Shown here piece by piece: positions 19,613-27,233 of a stretch of DNA of 48,075 bases. Position 1 is the stretch's first letter. Each line of letters begins with the position of its first letter. Source of the DNA: a virus; IMG/VR virus record IMGVR_UViG_3300042445_000616, positions 1 to 48,075 of that record; one strand, written 5' to 3'. Position numbers and translations under genes: made by a program. Below the pieces are notes generated by a model. The model did not search any database. It was given only the letters and a program-made list of their open reading frames with translations, and was not told where the DNA came from.

Positions 19613-20329
19613 GTGATTTGTTGTCTTAAATGGCTTGCCGTAGTAAGCATTTTCTAGCTGAGTCATTATTTTACGCTTCATTTGGACTACTTTTGGATGG
19701 GTATGATCATACTCAAAAGACTTCATAAAACGTCCCCAACCGTTTGGGCGGACTCTTTTTGGTACAGGACTATCCAAATATTCTCTGATAGCCTTTGGAT
19801 CAAAATCAAACTTGTCAATCATATCCTGGGCAATATTAAATGAGTGTGCGCCCATTTCGTCTCGGTGACCGTAGTATTCTTGCCAAGCACGATCTTTAGC
19901 ATAGTAGGCAGTACTTTCGTATCCAGGAATATCTTTGAAATTTCTAGCCCGATATTGACGAGTATGGATTATTTCATGAAGTACTGTATCAGCAAATAAA
20001 TGACACATACGTTCCCAACGATACAAACTAGTTTTCATGCTGTCAGCAGTAGTTGGAAATGCTAGTTCAACTTCGATAAATCGTTTCTTGCCTTGCTTAT
20101 CATCGTCACTATAATATGCCCCACCGATCCAAACTTCGCCAGGTTTGACGGGCTTGTGTCTGTGACTTCGAACTTTGATTGGAAGGTGTGATTTAACATG
20201 CTTACTTATAATGCTGGTAATTTCACCTATAGGTAAGCGTCTATCTACAATCTCAGATTTGAGTTCGTAAATCATCGAGTACAATATATTTCGATCCAAC
20301 GCGGACCAATTAAAGGCTTGACGGGCCAT
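19601..20329 (-). CDS. Putative zinc metallopeptidase (HExxH), paralogue of the 28650 gene
   Basis: A 242-residue protein. HEIIH at 118-122 and a downstream DEMGAH (157-162) give a likely zinc site, H118/H122 plus E158. It is soluble and basic, with no signal peptide. The 28650-29318 product has the same layout (HEYKH, then DEVDAY). It resembles SprT-like or gluzincin-type phage proteins, but no named family is certain. A TATAAATA late promoter and AGGAG site precede it, so it is probably expressed late, for example in virion maturation or host protein cleavage (inference). Confidence 0.75.
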   Translation of the reverse strand: MARQAFNWSALDRNILYSMIYELKSEIVDRRLPIGEITSIISKHVKSHLPIKVRSHRHKPVKPGEVWIGGAYYSDDDKQGKKRFIEVELAFPTTADSMKTSLYRWERMCHLFADTVLHEIIHTRQYRARNFKDIPGYESTAYYAKDRAWQEYYGHRDEMGAHSFNIAQDMIDKFDFDPKAIREYLDSPVPKRVRPNGWGRFMKSFEYDHTHPKVVQMKRKIMTQLENAYYGKPFKTTNHLTY

Positions 20330-20348
20330 AGCACACTCCTAGTAAGTA

Positions 20349-20356
20349 TATTTATA
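20349..20356 (-). promoter_or_regulatory. T4-late promoter, exact TATAAATA
   Basis: An exact consensus on the minus strand, 19 nt before ATG 20329, with AGGAG in the leader. Confidence 0.72.
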
Positions 20357-20387
20357 TTATACTAGGGTGTACCATTATGTACGCACT

Positions 20388-20978
20388 TTACGGGCGTTTT
20401 GTTATGATTTCGTCAATCAAACCGTATTCTAGGGCCTCTTGCGCACTCATAAATTTATCACGTTCCATATCGTTTTTAAAGTCTTCAAAAGTTTTACCCT
20501 TTGAATTATGGTTAACGTAGATTTGAGTTAGATTCTTTTTCATTTTAAGAATCTCTTCAACTTGGATTTCCATGTCAGTAGCTTGCCCACCAGCACCGCC
20601 ACTTGGTTGGTGAATCATGTGTCGGGCGCTTGGTAGCATTTTACGCTTACCAGACGCACCAGCAGTAGCTAGCAAACTTCCCATACTACAGGCTTGACCC
20701 ATAACAACGGTGCTAACGTCAGGCTTAATGAATTGCATAGTATCGTAAATAGCCATACCAGCGGTGACCATTCCACCAGGACTATTAATGAACATGGTAA
20801 TGTCTTCGTTGCCCTGACTCTCTAAAAAGAGCAACTGAGCCACAAGTAAACTAGCAGAATGTTCGTTAACATCTGTATCGAGCATAACAATACGATCTTT
20901 AAGCAGACGACTGTAAATGTCATAACTGCGTTCTCCGCGAGCTTCTTGCTCAATAACCATTGGTACTAAATTAGGCAT
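20388..20978 (-). CDS. clpP: ATP-dependent Clp protease proteolytic subunit
   Basis: A 196-residue serine protease of ClpP length. The triad can be placed: S98 in GQACSMGS, H123 in [10 protein letters not shown] and D174 in [15 protein letters not shown] near 65-70 lines the oxyanion region. There is no ClpX/A partner in the window, so it would use host unfoldases, either replacing or mixing with host ClpP rings. GQACSMG instead of the usual GQAASMG is a minor change. It is the last gene of an operon with the SPFH lipoprotein, and its ATG overlaps the stop of a tiny Cys-rich gene. Confidence 0.95.
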   Translation of the reverse strand: MPNLVPMVIEQEARGERSYDIYSRLLKDRIVMLDTDVNEHSASLLVAQLLFLESQGNEDITMFINSPGGMVTAGMAIYDTMQFIKPDVSTVVMGQACSMGSLLATAGASGKRKMLPSARHMIHQPSGGAGGQATDMEIQVEEILKMKKNLTQIYVNHNSKGKTFEDFKNDMERDKFMSAQEALEYGLIDEIITKRP

Positions 20979-21117
20979 CTTTTTCCTTTTCTTTATTTTC
21001 AGTTTCTTCTAATTTTGGGAAGCACATCTTTTCACCATCCCAACGCTGACCGCACCAACACTCGCCATCAAGATTAATGATACAAGAACCGTTGCCGCAA
21101 CAGCGTTGATCTTCCAT
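20971..21117 (-). CDS. Tiny EGF-like Cys-rich protein (48 aa)
   Basis: A 48-residue frame beginning 1 nt after the SPFH gene and overlapping clpP by 8 bp. Seven cysteines lie in the first 32 residues. Their spacing, C-x-NG-x-C ... EC-W-C-G-x-x-W-x-G-x-x-C, follows the consensus of an EGF domain. The remainder is an acidic/basic Glu-Lys tail. It has no signal peptide of its own, which is odd for a disulfide-type domain; metal binding (zinc or Fe-S) is the alternative. The position between SPFH and ClpP suggests a role with these membrane-quality proteins (inference). Confidence 0.7.
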   Translation of the reverse strand: MEDQRCCGNGSCIINLDGECWCGQRWDGEKMCFPKLEETENKEKEKDA

Positions 21118-21118
21118 T

Positions 21119-21919
21119 TTATTTTCCGTTAGTTTGTACAGTGGGTGTTACAACGCCGTTGATAACTAGTGTTTGACCTTTAAAGTTGGCAATAGCATCT
21201 GGCAACTTACGCATGGCTTCTGCTTGTGCTTCGGCCATCAGCAATGGAATAGCCATTGGGTTGGCCTGCATACTTTCATTACGCTTACGTGCCGTAGCCA
21301 CTTTGACTTCTTCTGTCTTATATTCATTCTTGGCTTTGACCAATTCGTTAGCACTTAGCACAACAGAGTCTGCTGGAATAATGCTACGAATTAATACTTG
21401 TGTAATAGAGATAGTACCGTCCAACTTTTCATCAGCCAAGGTCTTAACCACAGTTTCACGGATCTCTTGTTCCATTGCTGTGCGGTTATCGCCCATGTCC
21501 AATGCTTCGTACTTGCGAGCGGCCTTGTAGGTTGCGTTACGTGCGGCATTGAAGATGTAGTTATACATCAAATAGGTATCGCCGTTATGAACAGCGTGGA
21601 AACTTTTGTTCTTGCTATTGTAGATCTCAGCAACTTGAGCTTGATTGATGTTATAGATAACAGTCAAGTCAAAGTCTTTCATTGTTGAATTATCTTTAGC
21701 CTGCGGAGTAATGTCGTCAACTTTGACGGCAACTTCTTTGATTGGGAATGTCATAACACTACCGATGATAACTTGATTAAAAGATCCAGGAAGCAATTCA
21801 CCGGTACTAACCTGTTTGTCAAAACCAACACGGAGACCAACCTCACCAGTTTCAATACGTGTACAACCTGTTGCCAACACAGCCGCGGCAAGAACGGAGA
21901 GAGTCAAAATACGTTTCAT
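21119..21919 (-). CDS. SPFH/Band 7 (prohibitin-like) lipoprotein
   Basis: A 266-residue protein. A lipoprotein signal with lipobox LATGC places the mature Cys at 19. The SPFH domain follows: TGEVGLRVGFDK, FPIKEVAVKVDDIT, DFDLTVIYNIN, and a long helical region to about 235 with AEAQAEAMRKLP. Band 7 proteins form membrane-bound oligomeric rings and often regulate proteases (HflK/C-FtsH, prohibitins). Here the anchor is a lipid rather than a transmembrane helix. The same operon encodes ClpP. It is preceded by an internal sigma70 promoter. Confidence 0.9.
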   Translation of the reverse strand: MKRILTLSVLAAAVLATGCTRIETGEVGLRVGFDKQVSTGELLPGSFNQVIIGSVMTFPIKEVAVKVDDITPQAKDNSTMKDFDLTVIYNINQAQVAEIYNSKNKSFHAVHNGDTYLMYNYIFNAARNATYKAARKYEALDMGDNRTAMEQEIRETVVKTLADEKLDGTISITQVLIRSIIPADSVVLSANELVKAKNEYKTEEVKVATARKRNESMQANPMAIPLLMAEAQAEAMRKLPDAIANFKGQTLVINGVVTPTVQTNGK

Positions 21920-21927
21920 GTGATACC

Positions 21928-22104
21928 TTAAAATAAAATAACAATTATAGTCATTACTAGAACAGCTAGTAATGCGACAAGTATACTATACGTTATGGAC
22001 TTTGTCAATGCCCAACGCTCTTTACCATCAAATTGTCTAATAGTAGTAATACTAAAGTGAATAAGATACGCAAAGATAGCAAAAACTAACAGTTGGAGAA
22101 TCAT
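21928..22104 (-). CDS. Small two-helix membrane protein (58 aa)
   Basis: A 58-residue frame. Its ATG overlaps the stop of the RyR-like gene (ATGA). Hydrophobic segments at about 1-20 and 40-58 flank a charged loop (RQFDGKERWALTK). A sigma70 promoter lies within it, so the DNA serves two purposes. Function unknown. Confidence 0.6.
   Translation of the reverse strand: MILQLLVFAIFAYLIHFSITTIRQFDGKERWALTKSITYSILVALLAVLVMTIIVILF
21980..22008 (-). promoter_or_regulatory. Sigma70-type promoter for SPFH-clpP, inside a coding region
   Basis: TTGACA (22003-22008), 17-nt spacer, TATACT (21980-21985). It lies inside the 58-residue membrane-protein frame. Confidence 0.7.
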
Positions 22105-22523
22105 TTTGATCCTAATAGATTCATCATTGTACGAGCATGTACACGATCTTTTTCTTTTTCATCTTCGGGCAACTCGTCATACGGTACGTGTTGCGCTGCA
22201 TTGTAGTCAGCCTTGGGATTACGTTCCATCCATTTAATATGAATGTATTCAGAAGCCTTTTCAATATCATTGGGGAATTTCTTTACAGCGTGTTCTGCAG
22301 CCTGGCCGGCAGCAAGATTTTCCTTTTGCCAATCCGGGTGTAGTTTATCAAATGGTACGTTAATGTCCCCTTCTGTGCCATCCCCGTTTTTCTTAATACG
22401 TGGTTTAGTTCCAGTCGGGTCAAAGTTTTGACGCCATTCTTCATGTGCCGCACTGGCAAATCGCTGTACAGCATTTTCAGCGATCATTGCTGATTCTACA
22501 ATATTCATAAATTCTTTAATCAT
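22101..22523 (-). CDS. RyR-domain-like protein
   Basis: A 140-residue protein. The C-terminal segment IHIKWMERNP ... VPYDELPEDEKEKDR (about 93-130) matches the ryanodine-receptor (RyR) repeat pattern, in which LvPYdeLpeeeKekDR is the hallmark. An earlier stretch (EEWRQNFDP ... VPFDKLHPDWQKENL, about 28-70) looks like a second, weaker copy. RyR domains occur in several large phages; their task in bacteria is not settled. There is no signal peptide. Confidence 0.7.
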   Translation of the reverse strand: MIKEFMNIVESAMIAENAVQRFASAAHEEWRQNFDPTGTKPRIKKNGDGTEGDINVPFDKLHPDWQKENLAAGQAAEHAVKKFPNDIEKASEYIHIKWMERNPKADYNAAQHVPYDELPEDEKEKDRVHARTMMNLLGSK

Positions 22524-22525
22524 AA

Positions 22526-23077
22526 TCAGTCCAATTCTTTAAATGCTTCCGGAGCACGTCGAGCTACTTGTTCTTGTAGACGAGCAGATTCTTTAGCTTT
22601 CTTTAATATGTTAGCATCGCCAGTTGGCAGTACTACTAGCACGTATGCACGGAATTGAGTACCCTGAGAAACAATTTTCTTTTCTTGTACTTCAACACCA
22701 GTTAAATCAACTTCCTTACAACTTGTACGCAAGACCATTTCGCTTAACTCTGAGCTAGCATCTGCGGTGTCTGCTTTGTAGATCTTTGTACGTTGACTAA
22801 CAGTGCCACCGGCGGCCATACAGATCTTTCCGTATGCGTCGGCTTTGGCTTTGATAAATGCCATTGAGTAATCACCACTAGCACTAGTACCAGCCGCATA
22901 AACAGCTGAGTTACTAACTGGACTTTGAGTCATCCATTTAGGCGCCTTATCAATCGCACGTTCAACCATACGTTCTCTATGTTCACGTTCGTTATTAGCA
23001 CGTTTCTGATATGGGTCACTAGTACCACATGCGGCAAGTAAAGCAACAACAGGTAACAACAATAAAGTCTTTTTCAT
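22526..23077 (-). CDS. LPP20-like lipoprotein
   Basis: A 183-residue protein starting at ATG 23077; an in-frame GTG at 23089 is less likely. The signal peptide has lipobox LLAAC, mature Cys about 17. The mature part has APKWM near 46, an AAGTSASGDYSMAFIKAKADAYGKI segment, RTSC, and a beta-strand RAYVLVVLP, all consistent with the LPP20 family of outer-membrane lipoproteins. A short helical tail rich in Ala and Glu closes it. It follows the entericidin-like gene by 1 nt. Placement in the outer membrane is predicted from the absence of Asp at +2. Confidence 0.75.
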   Translation of the reverse strand: MKKTLLLLPVVALLAACGTSDPYQKRANNEREHRERMVERAIDKAPKWMTQSPVSNSAVYAAGTSASGDYSMAFIKAKADAYGKICMAAGGTVSQRTKIYKADTADASSELSEMVLRTSCKEVDLTGVEVQEKKIVSQGTQFRAYVLVVLPTGDANILKKAKESARLQEQVARRAPEAFKELD

Positions 23078-23078
23078 T

Positions 23079-23201
23079 TTATTTTCCACTCATTTTATCT
23101 TTTGTCCAATCTGCGGACGATTTAATATCTTGCCCAACACCGGCTACGGTGCTACAAGCGGCAAGTGCCATTACAACAAGTAATACTGAAAAAGTTTTCA
23201 T
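23079..23201 (-). CDS. Entericidin-like small lipoprotein (40 aa)
   Basis: A 40-residue frame. Signal MKTFSVLLVVMALAAC gives lipobox LAAC; the mature peptide is CSTVAGVGQDIKSSADWTKD and ends in MSGK. The pattern C-x-T-x-x-G-x-G-x-D-I is that of the entericidin EcnA/EcnB family of bacteriolysis-associated lipoproteins. Its ATG overlaps the upstream stop (ATGA) and it has an AGGAG site. It could be a lysis-helper or an envelope-stress antidote (inference). Confidence 0.8.
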   Translation of the reverse strand: MKTFSVLLVVMALAACSTVAGVGQDIKSSADWTKDKMSGK

Positions 23202-23326
23202 TTTGCCATCTCCTGACTGTGTGTTTTAACTGTGTCCACGCCTTTGTCCATAATTCGAGCAATGCCAGAAAATCCAACAGTTGCTAGGACTAGTCCAAAA
23301 ACTGTGCCTAAAATAAATGCCTTCAT
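23198..23326 (-). CDS. Small single-span membrane protein (42 aa)
   Basis: A 42-residue frame with one hydrophobic segment (about 2-22; ILGTVFGLVLATVGFSGIA) and a short charged tail. It is the first gene after a strong sigma70 promoter, with an AGAGAGG site. It is coupled to the entericidin-like gene by ATGA. Holin-like size, but no evidence beyond that. Confidence 0.65.
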   Translation of the reverse strand: MKAFILGTVFGLVLATVGFSGIARIMDKGVDTVKTHSQEMAK

Positions 23327-23356
23327 AAAAGCCTCTCTGTGTGTTAATATGTGTAT

Positions 23357-23385
23357 AGTATACTTGATTGGTTAGTAGTTGTCAA
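23357..23385 (-). promoter_or_regulatory. Sigma70-type promoter for the lipoprotein operon
   Basis: TTGACA (23380-23385), 17-nt spacer, TATACT (23357-23362), minus strand. Confidence 0.82.
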
Positions 23386-23394
23386 TACTCAATC

Positions 23395-23940
23395 TTACCA
23401 TTTGTCTACAACTAGCCAATTTGTGTTACTATTATCAATTTGGCAAATCACTCCGTGGTATACAGCTAGCGTTCCTTTAAAGTCATTCCGTTCTGTAAAC
23501 ATACGGCATCGAGCATTGTTGTGTGTAAAGTATTTGTCTATTTTGGATTTACCAACTTCAGTTTCCAAAATGTGATCACCCTTCTTGATCTTTTGGATTG
23601 TAGTAGTACCCTCTTTACATATAGTAACAGCTTCGGTACTAAACTTCCCACCCAAATCTAAAAGCAAATTCTTACGGGCACGTTCTCGAGCATAGTAACA
23701 CAAACTTTCTTCTTGTTCCATGCCCGTTTCAGTTTCTTGTAAACGATGCGTTACACCGTTAACTGTAATGTTAAATGTAACTACGCATTTACCGTACGTC
23801 TTAACTTTTACTAGATCAGTAATTGGCCCCACTTCTCTTTCGTTAGTCAGTTGGCTAGCTGATCGAACTTTACATTCGTCTGAATATACAGGGCTTATGA
23901 TTAAAAAGGTCAGCGTCAGAATTAAAATAATATGTTTCAT
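23395..23940 (-). CDS. Secreted protein of unknown function
   Basis: A 181-residue protein with a Sec signal peptide (hydrophobic 4-18, cleavage after VYS). The mature part has six cysteines (ECK, GKC, SLC, TIC, ARC, VIC), suggesting three disulfides in the periplasm, and is beta-rich (KCVVTFNITVNG). No family is recognised. It is the last gene of the long 28613-23395 operon and is joined to the upstream lipoprotein gene by ATGA. Confidence 0.7.
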   Translation of the reverse strand: MKHIILILTLTFLIISPVYSDECKVRSASQLTNEREVGPITDLVKVKTYGKCVVTFNITVNGVTHRLQETETGMEQEESLCYYARERARKNLLLDLGGKFSTEAVTICKEGTTTIQKIKKGDHILETEVGKSKIDKYFTHNNARCRMFTERNDFKGTLAVYHGVICQIDNSNTNWLVVDKW

Positions 23941-24197
23941 GATTGTTCACACCTGTAGGCATACCACCAAATACTTGCTTTTAAGCGACTGTTGTAAGCA
24001 CGGTCTGCCGGATTTAACTTATCAGGATCTTGGTCAAAGTTTTTAATTCGCTGTATCTCTTTAAGCTCACGAAGTTGTGAGTTAGCTTTGGCACATTGAC
24101 TAGGGTAGCTAACTAGCTCGTTGTAAGTCAGTACCCTTGACGAGGTTTCGTTACAACCAACTAGTAATAGTACTAGAACAAGCAGAGAAGATTTCAT
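23937..24197 (-). CDS. Small lipoprotein
   Basis: An 86-residue protein with signal peptide and lipobox LLVGC (mature Cys15). The mature part is helical, with two more cysteines (SQC and the C-terminal RCEQS) and an IWWYAY segment. Coupled on both sides by ATGA junctions. Function unknown. Confidence 0.65.
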   Translation of the reverse strand: MKSSLLVLVLLLVGCNETSSRVLTYNELVSYPSQCAKANSQLRELKEIQRIKNFDQDPDKLNPADRAYNSRLKASIWWYAYRCEQS

Positions 24198-24619
24198 TTA
24201 TATTTGTCATCTAATTCTACGTTGGTAAGACTTGCGACCGTTTGAAACTTGGCCCAAGCGGCTTTGGCGGCTGGATTGTTTTCCAACTCACTGTTAGGTA
24301 ATACTGCTTCTAGCCAAATTTCTGGGCGCCGTTGTGGATGTGCGCCAAACTTACGGGGCTGATGCATTTTACCATCATCATAGAGCATACTGCTCACACT
24401 ACGGAATTTGTCCTCGTGGTCCTTGTTGGTCAAATCGTATTTGGACCATTCTGGATTACTCATACCACCTAGTGTGTATCCTTGCCAAATTCCTGCCCAT
24501 TGCTCGTCATCATGCGGATCAAAATCTGTTCGAGTAATTAGTACTAAGACATCCTCAACGTCCACACGGCCTTCGACAATATCCAAAATGCAACGGCTAT
24601 AGCTCAGTCCAATTTTCAT
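24194..24619 (-). CDS. Unknown phage protein
   Basis: A 141-residue soluble protein. It begins MKIGLSYSRCILDIVEGRVD, then has a VLVLITRTDFDPHD strand and an RRPEIWLEAVLP segment. The start and central layout (ILDIV ... RRPEIW) are typical of small T4-like phage proteins without known role. The gene before it has a comparable QRFPEIWAFE motif, so the two may be distant paralogues. Confidence 0.6.
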   Translation of the reverse strand: MKIGLSYSRCILDIVEGRVDVEDVLVLITRTDFDPHDDEQWAGIWQGYTLGGMSNPEWSKYDLTNKDHEDKFRSVSSMLYDDGKMHQPRKFGAHPQRRPEIWLEAVLPNSELENNPAAKAAWAKFQTVASLTNVELDDKYK

Positions 24620-24930
24620 ACAATTACACTCTCAGTTTTATGGGTTCTAAAAACATTTTGGCCACAACGCCTAACAGCATCTGCCAATTCCTGTGGTTGC
24701 TCTTTAGCATACTCGTTTAACTCGTCTAAACTAATCTCACTTTCGAATGCCCAAATTTCGGGAAATCTCTGCGGATTAGCTTGTGCTCTTATTATAGCAT
24801 GTCTGGGTATAGGGAAGTCAACCTTCTCGTCACCTTTTAATACTGCCCACATTTTCTTTTTTTCGTAATCGGTTACATTAAAGATCCATTCAAACCCCAA
24901 TGTATCAAAATATGCCATGTAAGCTGACAT
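24616..24930 (-). CDS. Unknown phage protein, possible paralogue of the 24194 gene
   Basis: A 104-residue protein from ATG 24930, which lies 1 nt after the upstream stop; a longer frame to 25023 overlaps the upstream gene. QRFPEIWAFESEISLDELN resembles the RRPEIWLEAVLPNSELEN stretch of the next gene. No catalytic motif. Confidence 0.6.
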   Translation of the reverse strand: MSAYMAYFDTLGFEWIFNVTDYEKKKMWAVLKGDEKVDFPIPRHAIIRAQANPQRFPEIWAFESEISLDELNEYAKEQPQELADAVRRCGQNVFRTHKTESVIV

Positions 24931-24931
24931 G

Positions 24932-25171
24932 TTAACCCCTTGTGCTTGTTTTGGTTTTACTAATAGTAGGACCATTACTGATAAAGTCCATACCTGCCAT
25001 GTGTCCTTCGTACACTCGGCCATTCCACTTCATAGACATTTTAACACTTTTGTTAAGAACAACAGTAAGCATTTCACATTCTTTAAAATCTTGTACCACT
25101 GCTTCAACTAACTTATTACTGGATACTTGCTTGACTTGGCAAGTATCACTGTGCCTCGTTATGGTGTTCAT
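24932..25171 (-). CDS. Small unknown phage protein
   Basis: A 79-residue protein from ATG 25171, overlapping the DUF2693 gene by 26 bp; TTG at 25183 is the alternative start. It is beta-rich with MKWNGRVYEGHMAGMDFIS near the C-terminus. The basic end KTKTSTRG is of a style common in conserved small phage proteins. Unknown function. Confidence 0.6.
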   Translation of the reverse strand: MNTITRHSDTCQVKQVSSNKLVEAVVQDFKECEMLTVVLNKSVKMSMKWNGRVYEGHMAGMDFISNGPTISKTKTSTRG

Positions 25172-25460
25172 GTTCTTCTCCAATAGTTATCATAACACTC
25201 TTAATCGAATCCCAACGAAAACTTTTCCAAGCATCTGATTCCAAATCATAAACCGGCATAATGTCTTCGTTTACTTTTTTTTCTCTTTTAGATTCAAGAA
25301 TTGATGGATCCTTAAACATAATAAAAGTAGGATTTGTAGTACACTTCATTACTCTTTCAGATCCATCTTTTTTAGTAAAGGTTACAGTAACTGGCCCAAA
25401 TTTAAGATGAGACCTTAGCCATTTTTTAAATAGCTTAAAGTCAGTTTCATTTAAGGTCAT
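25146..25460 (-). CDS. DUF2693-like phage protein
   Basis: A 104-residue protein from ATG 25460. TVTFTKKDGSERVMKCT, a later VNEDIMPVYDLES, and AWKSFRWDSIKSV reproduce the DUF2693 pattern (F-K-x-DG-x-x-R-x-M-x-C-T ... W/Y-D-L ... WRSFRwDsi). This small family is frequent in large phages and has no known function. It overlaps both neighbours. Confidence 0.75.
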   Translation of the reverse strand: MTLNETDFKLFKKWLRSHLKFGPVTVTFTKKDGSERVMKCTTNPTFIMFKDPSILESKREKKVNEDIMPVYDLESDAWKSFRWDSIKSVMITIGEEHEHHNEAQ

Positions 25461-25620
25461 CAACATGCCTTTCAAGATCGGTTACTCGTTCTTTCAACAA
25501 CACAATTTGATGTTCTAAATCGTCAACATGATCCGCTACCTTCTTCATAAAGTCAGCAGTGTTACTTCCAGTCAATTTAAGCATTTCGCTTACGCTTAAT
25601 GTTTTAGTTTCTTCACTCAT
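25447..25620 (-). CDS. Small coiled-coil protein (57 aa)
   Basis: A 57-residue frame whose second half is a clean leucine-heptad helix (DDLEHQIVLLKERVTDLERH). It overlaps the DUF2693 gene by 14 bp and starts 2 nt after the phosphoesterase stop. Probably a dimerising accessory protein; unknown role. Confidence 0.62.
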   Translation of the reverse strand: MSEETKTLSVSEMLKLTGSNTADFMKKVADHVDDLEHQIVLLKERVTDLERHVDDLK

Positions 25621-25622
25621 TT

Positions 25623-26474
25623 TTAAATCTCCAAAATTTTAGTAGGATCCCAGCCAGTGTCTTCGCTGTATCCGTCATTTTCGTAACCACGTGGGTTACA
25701 TACAACTCTAGTCTCACCGATGACATAATCAAAAGGATGATGGGTATGTCCGTGTGTCCACAACACAATCTGCGGATGATCCAGAATGAATTCACTCAAG
25801 TCACTATGGTAGCCACCGTTCATTAAAGTGTCGCTAGCATAGCTTGGATGACAACTTTGGAAACTAGGACTATGATGCCCAACAACAACGCACTTCTTGT
25901 CTTTGTGTTCTTGGATAACGTGTTTGATATAGCCTAGTGTCTTGTCGTGACGAACAGCAACATCCAACGCACTCATAGGAGCATAGTTCCTTTGATCGTT
26001 ACGGATGATACGAAAGTCGTTCATCATGTCTTTCATAGCATGCATTGTAAGTGGGTCACGCTTGTTCATGTTGGTCCAAAGGGTTCCGCCAACAAACACA
26101 ACATCATCAATAATCTTTGTGTCTTGCTCTAACATATACACGTTAGGATATTTGGCACACTCCTCACGCATGTAGTCGATGCCAGCATAGAACTTTCCGT
26201 GATAGAATTCGTGGTTCCCCATAATGTAAATTACATGTGGGAACTGAAAACTACAACGCTTGAAGAAATCACGGAACCGTTGAACACGCTCTTGCTTACG
26301 GCTTAGATCCGGAATGGCACCATACATGTTGTAACTGGGCAGTTCTATATGGTCGTGGAGATCCTGGGCAATCATAATATCACCACCCAAAATCAATACA
26401 TCGGCACCTTCATCATTGTTAATAAAACAATCCGAAAATTCCAAATGTAAATCACTAACTAGTTTTATCTTCAT
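25623..26474 (-). CDS. Calcineurin-like metallophosphoesterase
   Basis: A 283-residue protein from ATG 26474 (MKIKLVSDLHLEF), overlapping the upstream gene by 20 bp; a longer in-frame start at 26594 would lie inside that gene. All five phosphoesterase blocks are visible: DLH (8-10), GGD, GNHE (IMGNHEFYHG), GHHSPSF and HGHTHHPFD. The PRGYEND segment near the C-terminus occurs in the phage and bacterial YmdB/YkuE-like branch. The substrate is open: nucleotide, nucleic acid or phosphoprotein. It is cytoplasmic. Confidence 0.9.
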   Translation of the reverse strand: MKIKLVSDLHLEFSDCFINNDEGADVLILGGDIMIAQDLHDHIELPSYNMYGAIPDLSRKQERVQRFRDFFKRCSFQFPHVIYIMGNHEFYHGKFYAGIDYMREECAKYPNVYMLEQDTKIIDDVVFVGGTLWTNMNKRDPLTMHAMKDMMNDFRIIRNDQRNYAPMSALDVAVRHDKTLGYIKHVIQEHKDKKCVVVGHHSPSFQSCHPSYASDTLMNGGYHSDLSEFILDHPQIVLWTHGHTHHPFDYVIGETRVVCNPRGYENDGYSEDTGWDPTKILEI

Positions 26475-27063
26475 CTTTTTCTTTCGCAAAGGGCCAAGCC
26501 AGCTCGCTTTCGAGTACAAATTGTTTAGCATCATCTTTAGTAAGACGCCCTGCGTTAACTTCTTCAAGGGCGTGACGCAATGCTTCTTCAACAAAATCGT
26601 TAAAGGTCATATCGCGTTCGTGTGCCATCTTCATATATTGTAACAGTTCTTCGTCTGAAAAGTCAACCGGAACTAGTACTCGTGTATCATAATCCTCGCC
26701 TGCCCGAATGGCAAGTGCTTTTTGGAAAAAGTCATCATCTACATCCAAGTCAATATAGTTAACATCATCCCATGCCTGGTTCTCCAGTACACTTCTATGT
26801 TCGGCTTCCTTATGATGCTTTTCAACATTTTTAGGATTAATCATGCGATAGGCACGATCATTAGTATAGTCACACATACTAACTTCATAAACCTTTTGAC
26901 TCTTAGTGCTGAACACGATACTAAAGCTATATCCACCTTTGCCGTGAACACCGTTCCAACTGTCTAGTGTATAGCTGTTAGGACCGTAACAAGTCCACAT
27001 ATAATCACTGCCCTCAGTGATTTTATAGTCAACCAATTCCATCCATTCTTTCATTGTAATCAT
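26455..27063 (-). CDS. Unknown phage protein
   Basis: A 202-residue protein from ATG 27063, linked to the upstream small gene by ATGA. The N-terminal half is beta-rich (TLDSWNGVHGKGGYSFSIVF, KVYEVSMCDY). The C-terminal half is acidic and helical, with VPVDFSDEELLQYMKMAHERDMTFNDF resembling small ribbon-helix-helix-like modules, but the match is weak. Function unknown. Confidence 0.6.
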   Translation of the reverse strand: MITMKEWMELVDYKITEGSDYMWTCYGPNSYTLDSWNGVHGKGGYSFSIVFSTKSQKVYEVSMCDYTNDRAYRMINPKNVEKHHKEAEHRSVLENQAWDDVNYIDLDVDDDFFQKALAIRAGEDYDTRVLVPVDFSDEELLQYMKMAHERDMTFNDFVEEALRHALEEVNAGRLTKDDAKQFVLESELAWPFAKEKDEDKTS

Positions 27064-27233
27064 TTGAACATCCTTGTATCTAAAATTATTGCCGCACCCA
27101 GGACTAACCATAATATTCCGGGCCAAACACTACCACCAACAATTGCGGCAATGCCAGCTCCTAAGTTAACACCGCCGACAGTGTATCCAATCGTTTTACG
27201 GTTACGACCAAACCATTCAAAAAACTTGTCCAT
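27060..27233 (-). CDS. Small glycine-rich membrane protein (57 aa)
   Basis: A 57-residue frame with two hydrophobic stretches (about 17-32 and 36-50) rich in Gly, after a basic N-terminus (FEWFGRNRK). TAATG and ATGA couple it to both neighbours. A holin-like topology is possible but unproven. Confidence 0.62.
   Translation of the reverse strand: MDKFFEWFGRNRKTIGYTVGGVNLGAGIAAIVGGSVWPGILWLVLGAAIILDTRMFK

Noticed and set aside
21186-21530. 114-codon plus-strand frame over the SPFH gene
   Set aside because: Antisense shadow of a clear lipoprotein gene; hydrophobicity is an effect of the reverse complement of a helical region.
26475-26594. Longer 323-residue start of the phosphoesterase
   Set aside because: The extra 40 residues lie inside the upstream gene, are basic and unlike the family, and the DLH motif normally lies within the first 10-15 residues, as it does from ATG 26474.
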